From Tomocerus qinae (taxonomy: Eukaryota > Arthropoda > Collembola > Entomobryomorpha > Tomoceridae), in NCBI GenBank assembly GCA_020055645.1, contig CM034546.1, positions 81,902,001-81,966,000 of the forward strand: DNA of 64,000 nt, written 5' to 3'. Of this stretch, positions 46,956 through 58,290 are shown piece after piece. Each line of letters begins with the position of its first letter. The stretch's first letter is position 1. The translations under genes and the position numbers were made by a program. Below the pieces are notes generated by a model. That model did no database searches. It saw nothing but the letters and a program-made list of their open reading frames with translations, and had not been told where the DNA came from.

Positions 46956-49900
46956 TCAATAGAATCTTAAGTCTTGCCTTGTCTGATTTTGGGATTTTGA
47001 AGTTTTATGGCTTTCATTGTACCGTTTAACCCAGTTAAAAATACTTGCTCTAATGAATAGATCTAACATTTCATTTTTATGGTTGGTGCAATCTTTCCTA
47101 AGCCAAACAGCAACTAAGTGAATTCTACGAATATGTCGCATTATATTTCGTTTCACCGTTAATCCAGCAAAATTAAATGCTTCTTTTCCTACAATATCAG
47201 GAAGATTAGCAACAACTGTTTTATAAACTAAAGTCGTCTCTTCGTTTAAGACATGTCCGTATGACAAGTCTTCCCCTTTTTTGGTAAAACTTTTCATTAT
47301 GGCTTTTTTCAATTAGTAAAGTTTCATCAACTCCAAAGCCAGGGTCACCACGGTCAAGCATTGGCCATTCAAGCATTGCCTTACATACGTGACATTTTGT
47401 AGCTGCTATTACTTTCTTAGTACAAAAATTTGCCATGTAAACACAAGCATTCATGCACAACACACCTGTGTCTCTATTTCGAAATTGGAAAAAATCATTT
47501 ATGTCACAATTTACCCGCACATCATCGTTGGAATCGTCACAACTTTCTTCAAATTCATTATCCGATTCATTACAAACAGAGGTTGATTCTGGAGTTGGCG
47601 CATAACCCTTTTTCAACACAAACTCCAACCTTTTGTAATTATTTAATAAAATGTTTTCGGCCATAGGGGAATTTTCACAGTTTGCACCAGTAGGACTTTT
47701 GATCATGTCAGTAACGAATATAAATCTAAAATTTTGCTTAAACGCTCTTGTTGTTGGGTTAAGACTCCATCCGCCTTTAAAACGCATGGCACCATTAAAA
47801 TGTTCAACTGCGTCTTGTTGCAATTTGCGAGTGAACACGTATTTGTATCCTTCAGCATTAAGATCATTTAATAAGCAGTTAATCCCGTTTAATGTTATCT
47901 GGAGGCCCTTGACAGAAGGAACCAAGGGACTTTCATCTGCCATTTCCCAAGTAGCTACCCAAGAAGACCACGATGACAATATTTCTCGATTTTCCATCAA
48001 GTATATACTGGATTTATTAATGTTTGAATGAGTAGAAGAAGAAGTATTAATTAAGTCAAAAATAGTGTTCATATTTTCAACGAAATTTGCTGTTGGCAGA
48101 GCATCGGCACTCATCTTGTCTTGTAAAATGCAAGTTTTGATTGCTGCTGAGGTCGAATGGCTTAAAAGTTGAGTTGCAAACTTGACTTTCATTTTCGAAT
48201 AATCAGGGAGGTCTAAATGGTATCTTGTTAATTTGGGAGCTAATCTGCTTATATTATTTTGATCAATTTCCCAAAGCTGTTCCAGAAATCTCCAGCATAT
48301 ATACTCGTCACCAATTTTGAATCCGTGTTTCAATAAATTGTTACGAGTAGACTTTATTATATGTGGGCCATCAAATATCATATAAATTTTGTTACCGTCA
48401 AAAATTGAATATGGTTTTTCTTTGGTCACGGAGAATTTTGTATAGGCACCTTGGTTAGTCGTCCCTTGATCACAAACTATAAGTCTTATCTTAAGGCCGG
48501 TACTTGTTACTTTTCTGACGTTTTCGATGATCAAATTCACCAAAGTAGAAGTATTGGTTACATTTTGACTGAAATAAAATGAAATAGGTAATTTCCAACT
48601 ACCACGAATACCTCTGATCAGAAATACGAGGGCGTGGTTTGCTAATTTCAGTTCCCTTCTACCATCGCCATGATCTTGAACTCCTTCTAACTCATCGTCG
48701 TTTTTGTTATACATGAGACACTTTTTTATTGTCATCTCGTCAAACATCAAAACACAATCCTTTTCCATGTTTTTGAATTGTCTAGCTTTATCAGATATAC
48801 ATTGAAAAAGTTCTTGATTTATTCCGGGTTTAAATCTTAGTTTTGTCAGCCAATTCATTAGCGTTGACACACTTGGCAACTTCAATTGAAAAATTTGTCG
48901 TAAGTTTCGGTACCCTCTACCTCCACAAGAATAATATATTGTCAGTGCAATTATCCGTTCCATGTTGCAATATCGTTGCATGTTCTCTTTAGGTGAACTG
49001 TATCTTTTAAATTGATACAAAAGTAACTCCTTAATATCGGAATCGCCAAAATAGTTGCCCAAAAACTTGTCGATGTCTTTAATAAAAGGCGTTTTTGATT
49101 TGGAGTTTAGTAATCTCGTATATCGCTTACGCCACATCTGACTGCTCAATTTCAGTTTGGATATTTTGATTGCCATAGTACGTTGTGATATACTTTTTGA
49201 AGGCTGCTGAGTTTCCGACGGACCTGAGAGCCCATTTCCTCGGGCCTCTACTCCAGTCAATGACGACATGCTGAAATGAAATGATTCCCAGTTAGTGAAA
49301 ATTTTTGTATACCATCGGTATACATTCAAGGCATTGATTTACATCGCAACATAGTTTACAAATTTAAATCCCAGTAAAATATATATGTGGGATGCTTGTA
49401 TGTGTAGTTGAAAGGAAAACGGAATCTTGAACTGACCAGGACTGCGATGGAGGAGGGCGAATGCCATTCATGTCGGTTCGGCATCTCTTTGGAGTCCTGT
49501 TGGTAGTTGGAGTTAAGCCTTCTGTAGTAGTTGTTGTGACTTCCATTTCATCATCGGTTGCTAATTGTCGAAATGGCACGCTATCGGCCAGCAGTACACG
49601 ACGTTTAAATGTGAATTTTTTCGGAGTTGGTCTGGTACAAGGATCTGAGAGCCCAGTTCCTCGGGCCTCTATTCCAGTTGCTGATAATCCTCTGAAATTA
49701 AAAATTGTAGTTCTTGGTATATTTTATGGTACCTCAAGTCACAATAAAAGAACGCAAATGAACAATAATTAGCTGCAGTACTTTCTAGGTGATTTTTCAT
49801 CCACAGGAATAATGTTTTGACAATTTGAAAGGGTTATGACATTTCTCAATGCGACGCGAGTAACAGCTGAGCGACCTTGTGTTGGTGTTGCTACTGTAGA

Positions 49901-51015
49901 AAACGGAATATGTGTAAGTCCATTAAAAGTTTGATCATTTGTAAACGGATCTGAGAGCCCAGTTCCTCGGGCCTCTATTCCAGTTGCTGATAATCCTCTG
50001 AAATTAAAAATTGTAGTTCTTGGTATATTTTATGGTACCTCAAGTCACAATAAAAGAACGCAAATGAACAATAATTAGCTGCAGTACTTTCTAGGTGATT
50101 TTTCATCCACAGGAATAATGTTTTGACAATTTGAAAGGGTTATGACATTTCTCAATGCGACGCGAGTAACAGCTGAGCGACCTTGTGTTGGTGTTGCTAC
50201 TGTAGAAAACGGAATATGTGTATGTCCATTAAAAGTTTGATCATTTGTAAACGGATCTGAGAGCCCAGTTCCTCGGGCCTCTATTCCAGGTGCTGATAAT
50301 CCTCTGAAATTAAAAATTGTAGTTCTTGGTATATTTTATGGTACCTCAAGTCACAATAAAAGAACGCAAATGAACAATAATTAGCTGCAGTACTTTCTAG
50401 GTGATTTTTCATCCACAGGAATAATGTTTTGACAATTTGAAAGGGTTATGACATTTCTCAATGCGACGCGAGTATCAGCTGAGCGACCTTGTGTTGGTGT
50501 TGCTACTGTAGAGAACGGAATATGTGTAACTCCATTAAAGGTTTGATCATTTGTAGACGGATCTGAGAGCCCAGTTCCTCGGGCCTCTATTCCAGTTGGA
50601 GATGACACACTAAAATTAAAAATTGTAGTCCTTGGTATATGTTACTAATATAATAATTTACAATTATAACACGTTTCAATCCCAATCATGACATAAATTT
50701 AAAGTATATAGAACAGAAACATATTTAATGAAAACTGTTCGCTTTCTAATATTTATAACCACTTTACCTTGAAATATTATTGACATTGAAGGGCACAGCT
50801 CCTTTTTTCAATACCGTCTTATTTCTGTTTGAAAACTGGCTATCTCCAAAATGATCTTGACAGATTCTACTGTGATAATATACCTGAGGCTCTCTTAAAT
50901 GCAGTATCTGTAACCACACCTGTTTCAAGGACTCTTTTTTTGGAAATTGGAAGAAAGATTTTGATGATGCTTGAATGTTCTCACAATTTTGAACCAAGCA
51001 TTTTGTTTTCGGCAT
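46956..51015 (-). CDS. THAP-domain P-element-type transposase gene with repeated linker exons
   Basis: Exons on the minus strand are 51015-50768 (THAP), 50609-50394, 50303-50088, 49997-49782, 49691-49437 and 49270-about 46956. All junctions are GT-AG with the same phase (two bases left, one taken). The THAP finger has C6, C11, W34, C52, H55 and AVPF and binds DNA. The last exon has the RNase-H-like core: MFDEM, VCDQGTTNQGAY, IFDGPHIIKSTRN, APKLTRYHL, and an acidic residue in QDAVEHFNGAMRFKGG. It would cut and paste P-type elements. The frame breaks once, near 47277, in an A6G4 run; the C-terminal 100 residues continue in another frame to 46956. I found no P-type terminal repeats, so mobile copy or domesticated gene is undecided. 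Confidence 0.8.
47221..49270 (-). CDS. Transposase catalytic exon (RNase-H-like core)
   Basis: Long open exon from acceptor CAG|C at 49270 to a stop at 47221, 683 codons including the stop. In the open frame that contains it, counted from 49329, acidic candidates are D197 (MFDEM), D287 (CDQG), D320 (IFDGPH) and E529 (VEHFNG). The DGPH-x-IKSTRN block is the hallmark of P-type transposases. A Cys-containing tail (CHVCKAMLEW) follows, as in THAP9-like proteins. The stop lies about 60 bp past the frameshift at 47273-47282; the next frame continues the family-like C-terminus. Confidence 0.85.
49641..50558 (-). repeat. Three exact 306-bp tandem units, each with one linker exon
   Basis: The marker GGATCTGAGAGCCCAG occurs at 49641, 49947, 50253 and 50559, spaced exactly 306 bp. 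Each unit holds a whole 216-nt exon plus intron. The exon encodes a conserved TGIEARGTGLSDP motif and a Ser/Thr-rich stretch ending VDEKSPRK. The 50609 exon and the 49691 exon are the diverged outer members. The transposase exon itself begins with the same motif (TGVEARGNGLSGP), so the series has five related starts. Exon length is a multiple of three and phases are symmetric, so any number can be spliced without frame loss. Confidence 0.9.
50768..51015 (-). CDS. THAP zinc-finger exon
   Basis: First coding exon, 82 codons plus two bases, starting at ATG 51015. C-x4-C, then C-x2-H (CQDH), the invariant Trp and the AVP motif define a THAP C2CH finger, the DNA-binding module of P-element transposases and many animal transcription factors. 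The donor AAG|GTAAAG is strong. Confidence 0.9.
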
Positions 51016-51087
51016 GTCTGTTGCAGTAACAATTTATGTTGTGCTTTTGCTTGTTTATCTTTCTTTTAAGCAATTCCACAGAAATCC

Positions 51088-51162
51088 GCAGCCGTTTTGC
51101 TATTGGACGTACGCAGCCGTTTTGCTATTGGACGTACGCAGCCGCTCTCTCATTGGCTCTCG
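51088..51162 (-). promoter_or_regulatory. Triple 25-bp repeat with CCAAT motifs upstream of the THAP gene
   Basis: GCAGCCGTTTTGCTATTGG plus GACGTAC is repeated exactly at 51088-51112 and 51113-51137, with a third diverged unit at 51138-51162. On the minus strand each carries CCAAT about 90-140 bp upstream of the THAP start codon, at regular 25-bp spacing. This fits a proximal promoter. Activity is inferred from position only. Confidence 0.5.
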
Positions 51163-52030
51163 TATGTACCTACGTGTATTCTATCGTGGACCATTTCTCT
51201 TATGGAAGCTGGTCTTCTATAGTGAAGCCTAGCTTCACCGCCACCTATCGTTATTCTATGTGGGAAACCAATCACAACGCACATCCATGTTGATTTTATG
51301 TCCTGGGAAGAATAGGGCAAATGTCTTCTACAGTATAATATGTGAATATGAACCGTATCCAACTGAAGGATCTTAACCATAGGCTTACCGCCCTTGTCCT
51401 TTGGTCGAAGCGGAATTAATCATTACATACTATCTAGGTTGGATTTCTTCCATTGCATATGCTGCATTGGTAAACGGTTAGCGGGGGAAGGTGGACTTAA
51501 TACCCTAGTATACTGACTGGTGTAAAATAACTTTTGCCCCAATTCTATCATTTTCAAAATATTAACTTTCAAATTTTACCATAATTTATGACATTTTTAT
51601 TTTCCCTCCGGTCATTATGAAATAATCCCATACAATACATATATCATTCGAAAGGTGTCAGTAAGACCTTTCTACCTGTGTGCATTTCAACGCCCTACGT
51701 TGATCTTTGATCGAAATATTGACCTTTAAATTTAAAAATTCGCGTTTCAGGGATTAACCAGTAATTAAAAAACGGTTTTAACGTATTTTAAGACTCTGAT
51801 AAGCCGGTTTACTCTCAAGTTGGCCAATAGTTAGCAGTGGAACTTTTTTCCTGGGCCACCACTGTTTGCAGAGAGTAATCGATAGAGAAATGTTTCTTCG
51901 GGGCTATGGGAAACGTTTAGTCTCATCCGTGGAGATAGGAAAGATACTGGTGGTTTACGCATGTGTTTCAAAGATTGACTGCAGTGCAGAGATTTCTAAT
52001 TTTCTACATTGGTAATTCATATTTAATCAA
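51163..52030. other. Intergenic, no gene recognised
   Basis: A stretch without credible coding frames. It includes an unremarkable AT-rich run and no repeat that I could match elsewhere in the window. Confidence 0.5.
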
Positions 52031-52038
52031 CTAGTAAT

Positions 52039-52708
52039 CAAGGACGTATTTAGGGGGGGGGGTGCTAGGGTGCTTAAGCACCCCCTAAATATTTTGAACA
52101 CGAGATATTATCATGTTTTTACCAAACAGATATATTTAATTCCAATTTGGGAGAAACATAATTTCATTTTCTTATAACATTAATATGAGATTACATTTCG
52201 TATCTTATTTTAGAGTATTTTGGAATCTGTTTCAGCTTCAGAATTTTTGAATCAGCATTTTTCGAATTTTTTCGAGCGTTTTCGAATCTATTCGAGTGTT
52301 TTCAAATTTATTCGAGCGTTTTCGATATTTATTCGAGCGTTTTCGAATCTGCTCGAGCATTTTTGAATCCTTTTTCTCACTGCAGCACACTTAGGACTGA
52401 GATTATCTTATGTTTACAGAAATAGAAATAAATGTAACTAAATGAGATTTTTCTGTTTAAAACTAAATCTGCCGAACTGAGTGGCTGATGACATGTAAAT
52501 TACGTATTTAGAAGGGGCAACCCCCTTAGTGCTACAGATAAAGGGGATTTTTTTGTCAAAGAAGATTACAAATCATAATTTTTTCGCGCTTCGCGCATAA
52601 ACGTATTGTTTTATCCAATAGATTGTGGTGCTCTAATTTGCTTGATTCATGCAATACTCATTTTTGGAAATTAGCACCCCCTAAATCCAATTTCTAGATA
52701 CGCCCTTG
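52039..52708. mobile_element. hAT-like MITE (670 bp)
   Basis: A perfect 8-bp duplication CTAGTAAT flanks it (52031-52038 and 52709-52716). The termini are CAAGGACGTATTTAG and (complement) CAAGGGCGTATCTAG, 13 of 15 matched. Next to each end is a G-run/C-run motif giving GGGGTGCT/AGCACCCCC. The interior holds a 19-20-bp minisatellite built on ATTCGAGCGTTTTCGA (about 52250-52370) and a CGCGCTTCGCGC motif. Non-coding. Confidence 0.88.
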
Positions 52709-53035
52709 CTAGTAATTCATAATTGTCTTTTAGGGGCTTTAGGGGTGTCATTATTTTGTGATTATTTACTACATCCAGGAATTTTAGTGGGTCTGATTTG
52801 GATATAAGTACTTTGTACTTCTATCGCTTATGAATTCACTTTTCACCCCTGCAGAAATATTAGTATTTTTTCCGAGACTACATAATATATCAACATCAAC
52901 ATACGTTGTACGTCAATTTGTAATCAATAATGTTGAATGTCAACAAGAATTACTTATTTACAAAGTTACTACCGAGGTCAAGCAATAACTGACTGAAGTA
53001 CTTATTTCGGTGTAGTTCATACAGCAATAATTTAG

Positions 53036-56000
53036 ATGTTTGGTCGGAAAAAGAGTTTAGTACCTCCGGAGGAGCTGTTAAGTAGTCTGGAATACTGGAA
53101 TAGAAGGTGGGATGAGAACAAGACAGGATGGCATGTCAACAGTGTAAACGGAAATTTGGTGCTCTACATGGAGATGCTCACTGGATACAAATGCAGTACC
53201 CGCAATGAAGAGTCTTTCAATCGCAACGGAGAAAAGAAGTTTTTTGTCCCCCTCTGTGGAAAAACCCGTGATTTGGCCTACTTACTCTCGCTTGGCTTCC
53301 AGGTCTTTGCCATCGAGTGTTCTCAACTGGCCATCGAAAAGCTCCAGGAGGAAAATCAGTTTCAGCTAGAGTTTAAAAAAGAAGAATCGGTCTACAGAAG
53401 TGGGGACGGAAAACTTGTCATTTACTATGGAGACTTTTTCACCTGTCCCATTGAGAAATGGGCACCATTCGATTTTCTCTGGGACAGAGGCTCCCTAATC
53501 GCTGTCGAATATAGTCACAGACTACCCTACATTCAAGTCATACAGAGGAGTCTCAAAAACCGCAACAACCAATGTGAGTTCATCACAATTGTTTCTTTAT
53601 ATCGACCACTTTTCGTTAACTGTTGTTTATCTTATACGTAATGTCATGAGTGGTATCGTATTTTGTAAAAATTGCAAAATTTTACTAAGATGTCCCCATT
53701 TGGGGAATCTATAAAATATTCTTTACAGCAATAGCCAATCAGAAGGCTGGATTTCAAAAAAATTCAGCCAATCAGAGAGCGTTTCGAGGTGCAACTCCGT
53801 CATGGCCAGTGTTCGATTTTATCCGGCTAAAAAGCTTTTTGACCAACCAGCCGGCTAAAATGGTTAAAATGGTTAAAATGGCTAAAAATGTCCATATCCT
53901 TGAAACCTCCTTGATTTTGCAGCACAGGAGTTCAAACTTCAAATCACAGCGTCCAACAAATGAATAAAAAGAGACTGGCACCATTTTGCTCTGTGTACTC
54001 TCTTCTCAAATAAACTCATTTTAAACATTTAACTACATTTTAGTTAAGATATCAATACTGTTACATTTCTATCGGATTTTACAGTTTTCGCAGATAGTGT
54101 CATCAAAGCAAAAAACAAAACGAAGAACACCGGCACGAAGACGCTACAACCGCGTCACATTTTAGTGCACCTGCTTCAGCAACACTTCCTGACCGTACTA
54201 AAATTAGTCTTATGTCTTCACAACGGTTATTTGGAAGAATTGTGACCAGAAGATTGATTTGTAGATTGCAAGTATGTAGGCCCTTCTTAAACAAAATTAG
54301 TTTAAACTTTGGTGTAGATCAAGGATATGCTAATCTAGGCTAAATAGGGTTTTACTTTGCCCCATTTTACGTATATTTTATTTTTGACCATTTTAACCAA
54401 TTTAGCCTTTTTATCCGCCGGCTAACAAGGGTATTTTGCCAACCGGCTAGCCATTTTAACCTGACCATTATAGCCGGCTAACCGGCTGGTCATCGAACAC
54501 TGGTCATGGCGGTACTAAGGCAATGAGATATCAACAGTATTGTACAAATTATCTCTAGGGGATATTTTTCAAATAATAACCGCAGTGAAAATCGCTTCTG
54601 ATTGGTCGATGCATTTTTGAAATTGACCAATCAGATCACAGAATAACAAAATTTTATATGATTTTCATAAATCATTCCCAAGGGAAATATTTATTTCAAC
54701 ACTGAACTTTGAACTAAGACTTGTGATATGGTACAATTGATTGTTACTTCACTAAAATCTGGACAAACATATAATCATAACATTTTGCATTAATATTATG
54801 TCAACTAAAATCATTTGTTAGTCTTAAATAACTTTTAATTATATGCAAAATATTTTCAATGATATCTTGTAATTGTAAATTTAAAAGTAAATCTAATTGA
54901 TTAGTTTGTACTACTTCATAGAGAGAGATGAATACGCAGTGTAGTAGTGGTGATAATATGGATGCAAAATGTTATGATTATATTATGTTTGTTCAGACTG
55001 CTTAGTGAAGTAATAATTGAATGATTATCTGGCACAATGTCTGGGCGCTGATTTGAGGGCAGGCGATAGCCTGCCATCACAGCGACCAGGGATTATGCCT
55101 GATAATCGTAATTATACGAGCATTTTCCACACACCGCCGCTTGCGAGGTTAGAGCGTCGAGAATTGCCGCGCAAAATGTGAAGTATAATTAAGATCAAGA
55201 AGTTTGCGATTATGCTAAAAGTGTTAGTCCGTATTTTCCTATCCTATCACAAGTCTGTAGTTTGAAAATTCAGTGTTGAAATAAATATTTCCCTTGGGAA
55301 TGATTTATGAAAATCATATAAAATTTTGCTATGGAATTCTGTGCTCTGATTGGCCAATTTCAAAAATGCATCGACCAATCAGAAGCGATTTTCACTGCGG
55401 TTATTATTTGCAAAATATCTTTTAGTGATAACTTGTACAGTACAGTATGTATAGAAAGTGGGTATACATAGGAGTTTAGTATCCATAGCACTTTCATTGT
55501 TAGTTCACAGTACAAAAGCTCAATATGAAATTTTTACCAGCCAGATTTCCCTTTTAATATTTCCTTGTTCGTCTCCCTGGTTCTTTTCACAATAAATAAT
55601 GTGTTGCTTCAATCTGAAAAACTCAAATAGATAAACTGTCTATGTGGGGGAGTACCGTCTTGCTGAAACTAAATGTTGTGAGAATCCACTTCCTTAGTTT
55701 TTGGAGAGCCTTGCTCCTTTAGAAATTCATCCACCGGAGATTGGTTTGGGACCAATACCGACAAGTCTGTCGATTCACAGTACCATTTAAGTGGAATATT
55801 GCATCGTCGCTAAAAAAGGTTGTTTTTGTGAAATTCGGATAGCTGCTATCGAATCCTGAGCCCACGACCAACGAACAGAAGAGCATACGATAGCCAGGGT
55901 CTTCGGGAGGGGTTTGTGCAATATAGGACATGACAGAGTGTGTATAGTAGATTTGGGTCTTCCTACTTTTGGTAAGTTTTTGACGTAACCAGTCCTATCA

Positions 56001-57259
56001 AACCGAGCTGTGGTAACTGCTACTGTTCTAATGCTAACTGTCTTTCCAGGATATCTTCTAACAGCCAACTTTCGTAACGACATTGTCCGCATCTTTACAA
56101 TTTCAATTCGCTCACTTATTGACAGTTTATCCATAATGAGTTCTTCAGATTGAAACAACTCATTATTTATTGCGAAAAGATAGAGACACGAACAATGAAA
56201 TAATAATAGGGAAATCTGGCTGGTAAAAATTTCATATTGAGCTTTTGTACTGTGTATTAACAATGAAAGTGCTATGGATACTAAACTCCTATGTACACCC
56301 ACTTTCTACACATACTGTATATCATCTAGACAGAGGAAAAGTTTTTTATAATGAATATTAACATGCAACCACAATTACAATAGGAGACAAGCTGGACTAA
56401 TAATTCCCAAGCGTGGTTAGGGAATTTTGTTACCATTCCTTGTACTCCAAAATATGGTATTGTAAAATTTACTATTACAGTATACCTTTTAAATACAATT
56501 ACCGGTTGTAGTAAGACAGTGGTTGCACATTTTAAAAATCGCCCCATGAAATACACAGGGCATACCCACACATGCAACTTCAACTAGCAAAAAACTTTTA
56601 GCGATCCGAACCGAGTCGCTATCATCAAAAAATTAAAGGATCGCTAAAACATCGAACTTGTCCAGATATCAATGAGACTAATTCGCCAATTCCTACCGCT
56701 ATTCTGCGATATGTCAACAGAGTGTAGGTTACGTTTGCCATAAACATATCAGTTCATGCACACTGCACACCCGATTTCTGCGGGGTGTCGATAACATAGA
56801 TAACCCGCTTTTTAGAGGGACCTAACCTAATTATTAATTAACACAATAACATTGATAGGTAGGTATTTGGGCAATCACTTCCTTACTTCAACCCACGTAT
56901 GAGTCATGGTGGAGTAAAACTTCATAAAAGAGCCTTAAAGTCACGAAACATTAATATTTTTATCCTCATTGGTTTTATTAATGTTAAATAATAGATATTT
57001 AAGGTAAAATAAAATTGTTTTTGTAGATCATTGCTTTCGTTGTCTGTTGGAGACTGTGGAATACGACCGGGCAAAGTACGCCGGACCTCCGAGGGTAGTG
57101 GACGAAAACGACGTGAAGGAGTTGTACTCGAGCTGGACAGATTACAAGTTGTTGGAGAGATATCCTTTGCCAGAGGAGCACAATCTTCGTAAAATCAAAG
57201 ACATGGGTCCTAATTGTAATCAGTCTTTGTATATCATCACGCCAAAAAAACTAAACTAA
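53036..57259 (+). CDS. Thiopurine S-methyltransferase-like protein, two exons
   Basis: Exons 53036-53573 and 57027-57259 join in phase 1 (AAT|GTGAGT...TTTGTAG|AT), giving 256 aa, close to the ~245 aa usual for TPMT. Residues 21-33 YWNRRWDENKTGW form the N-terminal substrate motif. FVPLCGKTRDL (70-80) is the SAM-binding glycine-motif equivalent, with acidic E94 at the end of strand 2. GDFFTCP (122-128) and LWDRGSL (138-144) are the later SAM and active-site motifs. YDRAKYAGPP in exon 2 matches the family's YDP..H.GPP. The enzyme moves a methyl group from SAM to sulfur (or related soft nucleophiles) and is cytosolic. No residue gap appears at the splice. It is the clearest host gene here. Confidence 0.9.
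53807..54502. mobile_element. hAT-like MITE in the TPMT intron (696 bp)
   Basis: A perfect 8-bp duplication GTCATGGC (53799-53806 and 54503-54510) flanks perfect 11-bp terminal repeats CAGTGTTCGAT. Subterminal CCGGCTA words occur in both orientations at both ends, a common transposase-binding arrangement. A 70-aa frame and a 63-aa frame inside have no transposase motifs. Confidence 0.92.
54540..55440. mobile_element. TA-site MITE with ~200-bp terminal inverted repeats
   Basis: The left arm from TTGTACAAATTATC and the right arm ending GATAACTTGTACAG are complementary over about 200 bp, including GATTGGTCGATGCATTTTTG and GGGAAATATTTATTTC. TA lies at 54538-54539 and 55441-55442. The interior is non-coding, with a GGCAGGCGATAGCCTGCC hairpin near 55062. 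A TA target and long arms fit a Tc1/mariner-type MITE. The same family recurs at about 41800-42300. Confidence 0.8.
55443..56317 (-). mobile_element. Tc1/mariner-type relic with ~112-bp inverted ends
   Basis: The ends CAGTATGTATAGAAAGTGG and (complement) CAGTATGTGTAGAAAGTGG begin near-perfect inverted repeats of about 112 bp, with TA at 55441-55442 and 56318-56319. The left TA is also the right TA of the preceding MITE, so the relic inserted exactly at that edge. The interior keeps a fragment of transposase on the minus strand. Confidence 0.88.
55719..56134 (-). pseudogene. Mariner-type transposase remnant
   Basis: The N-terminal part, from ATG at 56134, is a helix-turn-helix domain: LSISERIEIVKM, then the typical TGYVKNLPKVGRPKS. 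After a frameshift and a large deletion the next frame shows FFSDDAIFHLNGTVNRQ and CRYW (55719-55931), the second catalytic block of the DDE core (normally SDE.FHLNG.VN). The first aspartate block and the C-terminal catalytic block are missing, so it is inactive. Confidence 0.8.
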
Positions 57260-57685
57260 AACCTAATAAGCTTCAAATATCTAATAGCATTTAAATGAAG
57301 TTGTGCCAACTAAATCACATTGAGGTAAACGTTAGTGCAGGTATTTCTTTACTTTAAGTAGATTTTTAAGTATAAGTATGCTAATAGACAATTCCTGATG
57401 TATAGAGACCATAGAAGACTTAACTATTAAGTATTTTCCAATTTTCCTGAATGTCTTTGGATGGATGGAAGTCTAACTCAACTTAAATGAAAATTCTTTG
57501 TGATTAATTGTCATTATATAGAACATTTTATTTTTATTTACCTACAAGTAGGTGTACTTTTATTTTAATTTGTGAATATGAAACTTGATTTTTTAGTAAC
57601 TAATAGACGGTTATAGGTTAAAACATCGAAAGCCATTTGTTCGAATGACGTTTTATGGGCAAAATAAGTTAGAATACATAAAGAT
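57260..57685. other. 3' flank of the TPMT-like gene
   Basis: No frame of interest. AT-rich DNA suitable for a 3' UTR, but I could not fix a polyadenylation site with confidence. Confidence 0.5.
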
Positions 57686-58290
57686 GGAATGCAAAAACAA
57701 AATACCGAATACCGAAATGATAGAATGCAAAAACAAAATATCGAATACCGAATAGGAAATAATAGAATGCAAAAACAAAATAACGATTACCGAATACGAA
57801 ATGATAGAATGCAAAAACAAATGATCGAATACCGAATACGAAATGATAGAATGCATAAACACGATATCGAATACCGAATACGAAATGATAGAATGCAAAA
57901 ACACAATATCGAATACCGAATACGAAATGATAGAATGCAAAAACAAAATATCGAATACCGAATACGAAATGATAGAATGCAAAAACACAATATCGAATAC
58001 CGAATACGAAATGATAGAATGCAAAAACACAATATCGAATACCGAATACGAAATGATAGAATGCGAAAACAAAATATTTGGTATTCGATCTTTTGTTTTT
58101 GCATTCTATCATTTGGTAGTCGATCTTTTGTTTTTGCATTCTATCATTTGGTATTCAAACATTTGTTTTTGCAGTCTATCATTTGGTATTCGGTATTCCA
58201 ACATTTGTTTTTGCATTCTATCATTTGGTATTCGGTATTCGATCTTTTGTTTTTGCATTCTATCATTTGGTAATCGGTATTCGATCTTTT
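57686..58290. repeat. Inverted 42-bp satellite array
   Basis: The left part (57686-58077) is about nine direct units of a 42-bp repeat containing GAATGCAAAAACAAAATATC and GAATACCGAATACGAAATGA. At about 58078 the array flips, and 58079-58290 is the same repeat in reverse complement (GATCTTTTGTTTTTGCATTC). The period is a multiple of three, so long frames open in many readings on both strands; none is a gene. A fragment of the same satellite lies at 61866-61930. Confidence 0.93.

Noticed and set aside
47277..47282. Programmed -1 frameshift at A6G4 in the THAP transposase
   Set aside because: The downstream frame is reached by a +1 (or -2) step and not -1, so a classical slippery heptamer does not explain it. 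Simple indel or sequencing error is likelier.
55787..56302. 171-codon minus-strand frame as an intact gene
   Set aside because: Its first ~56 codons are terminal inverted repeat and its end is out of frame with the conserved DDE block. It is a transposase remnant.
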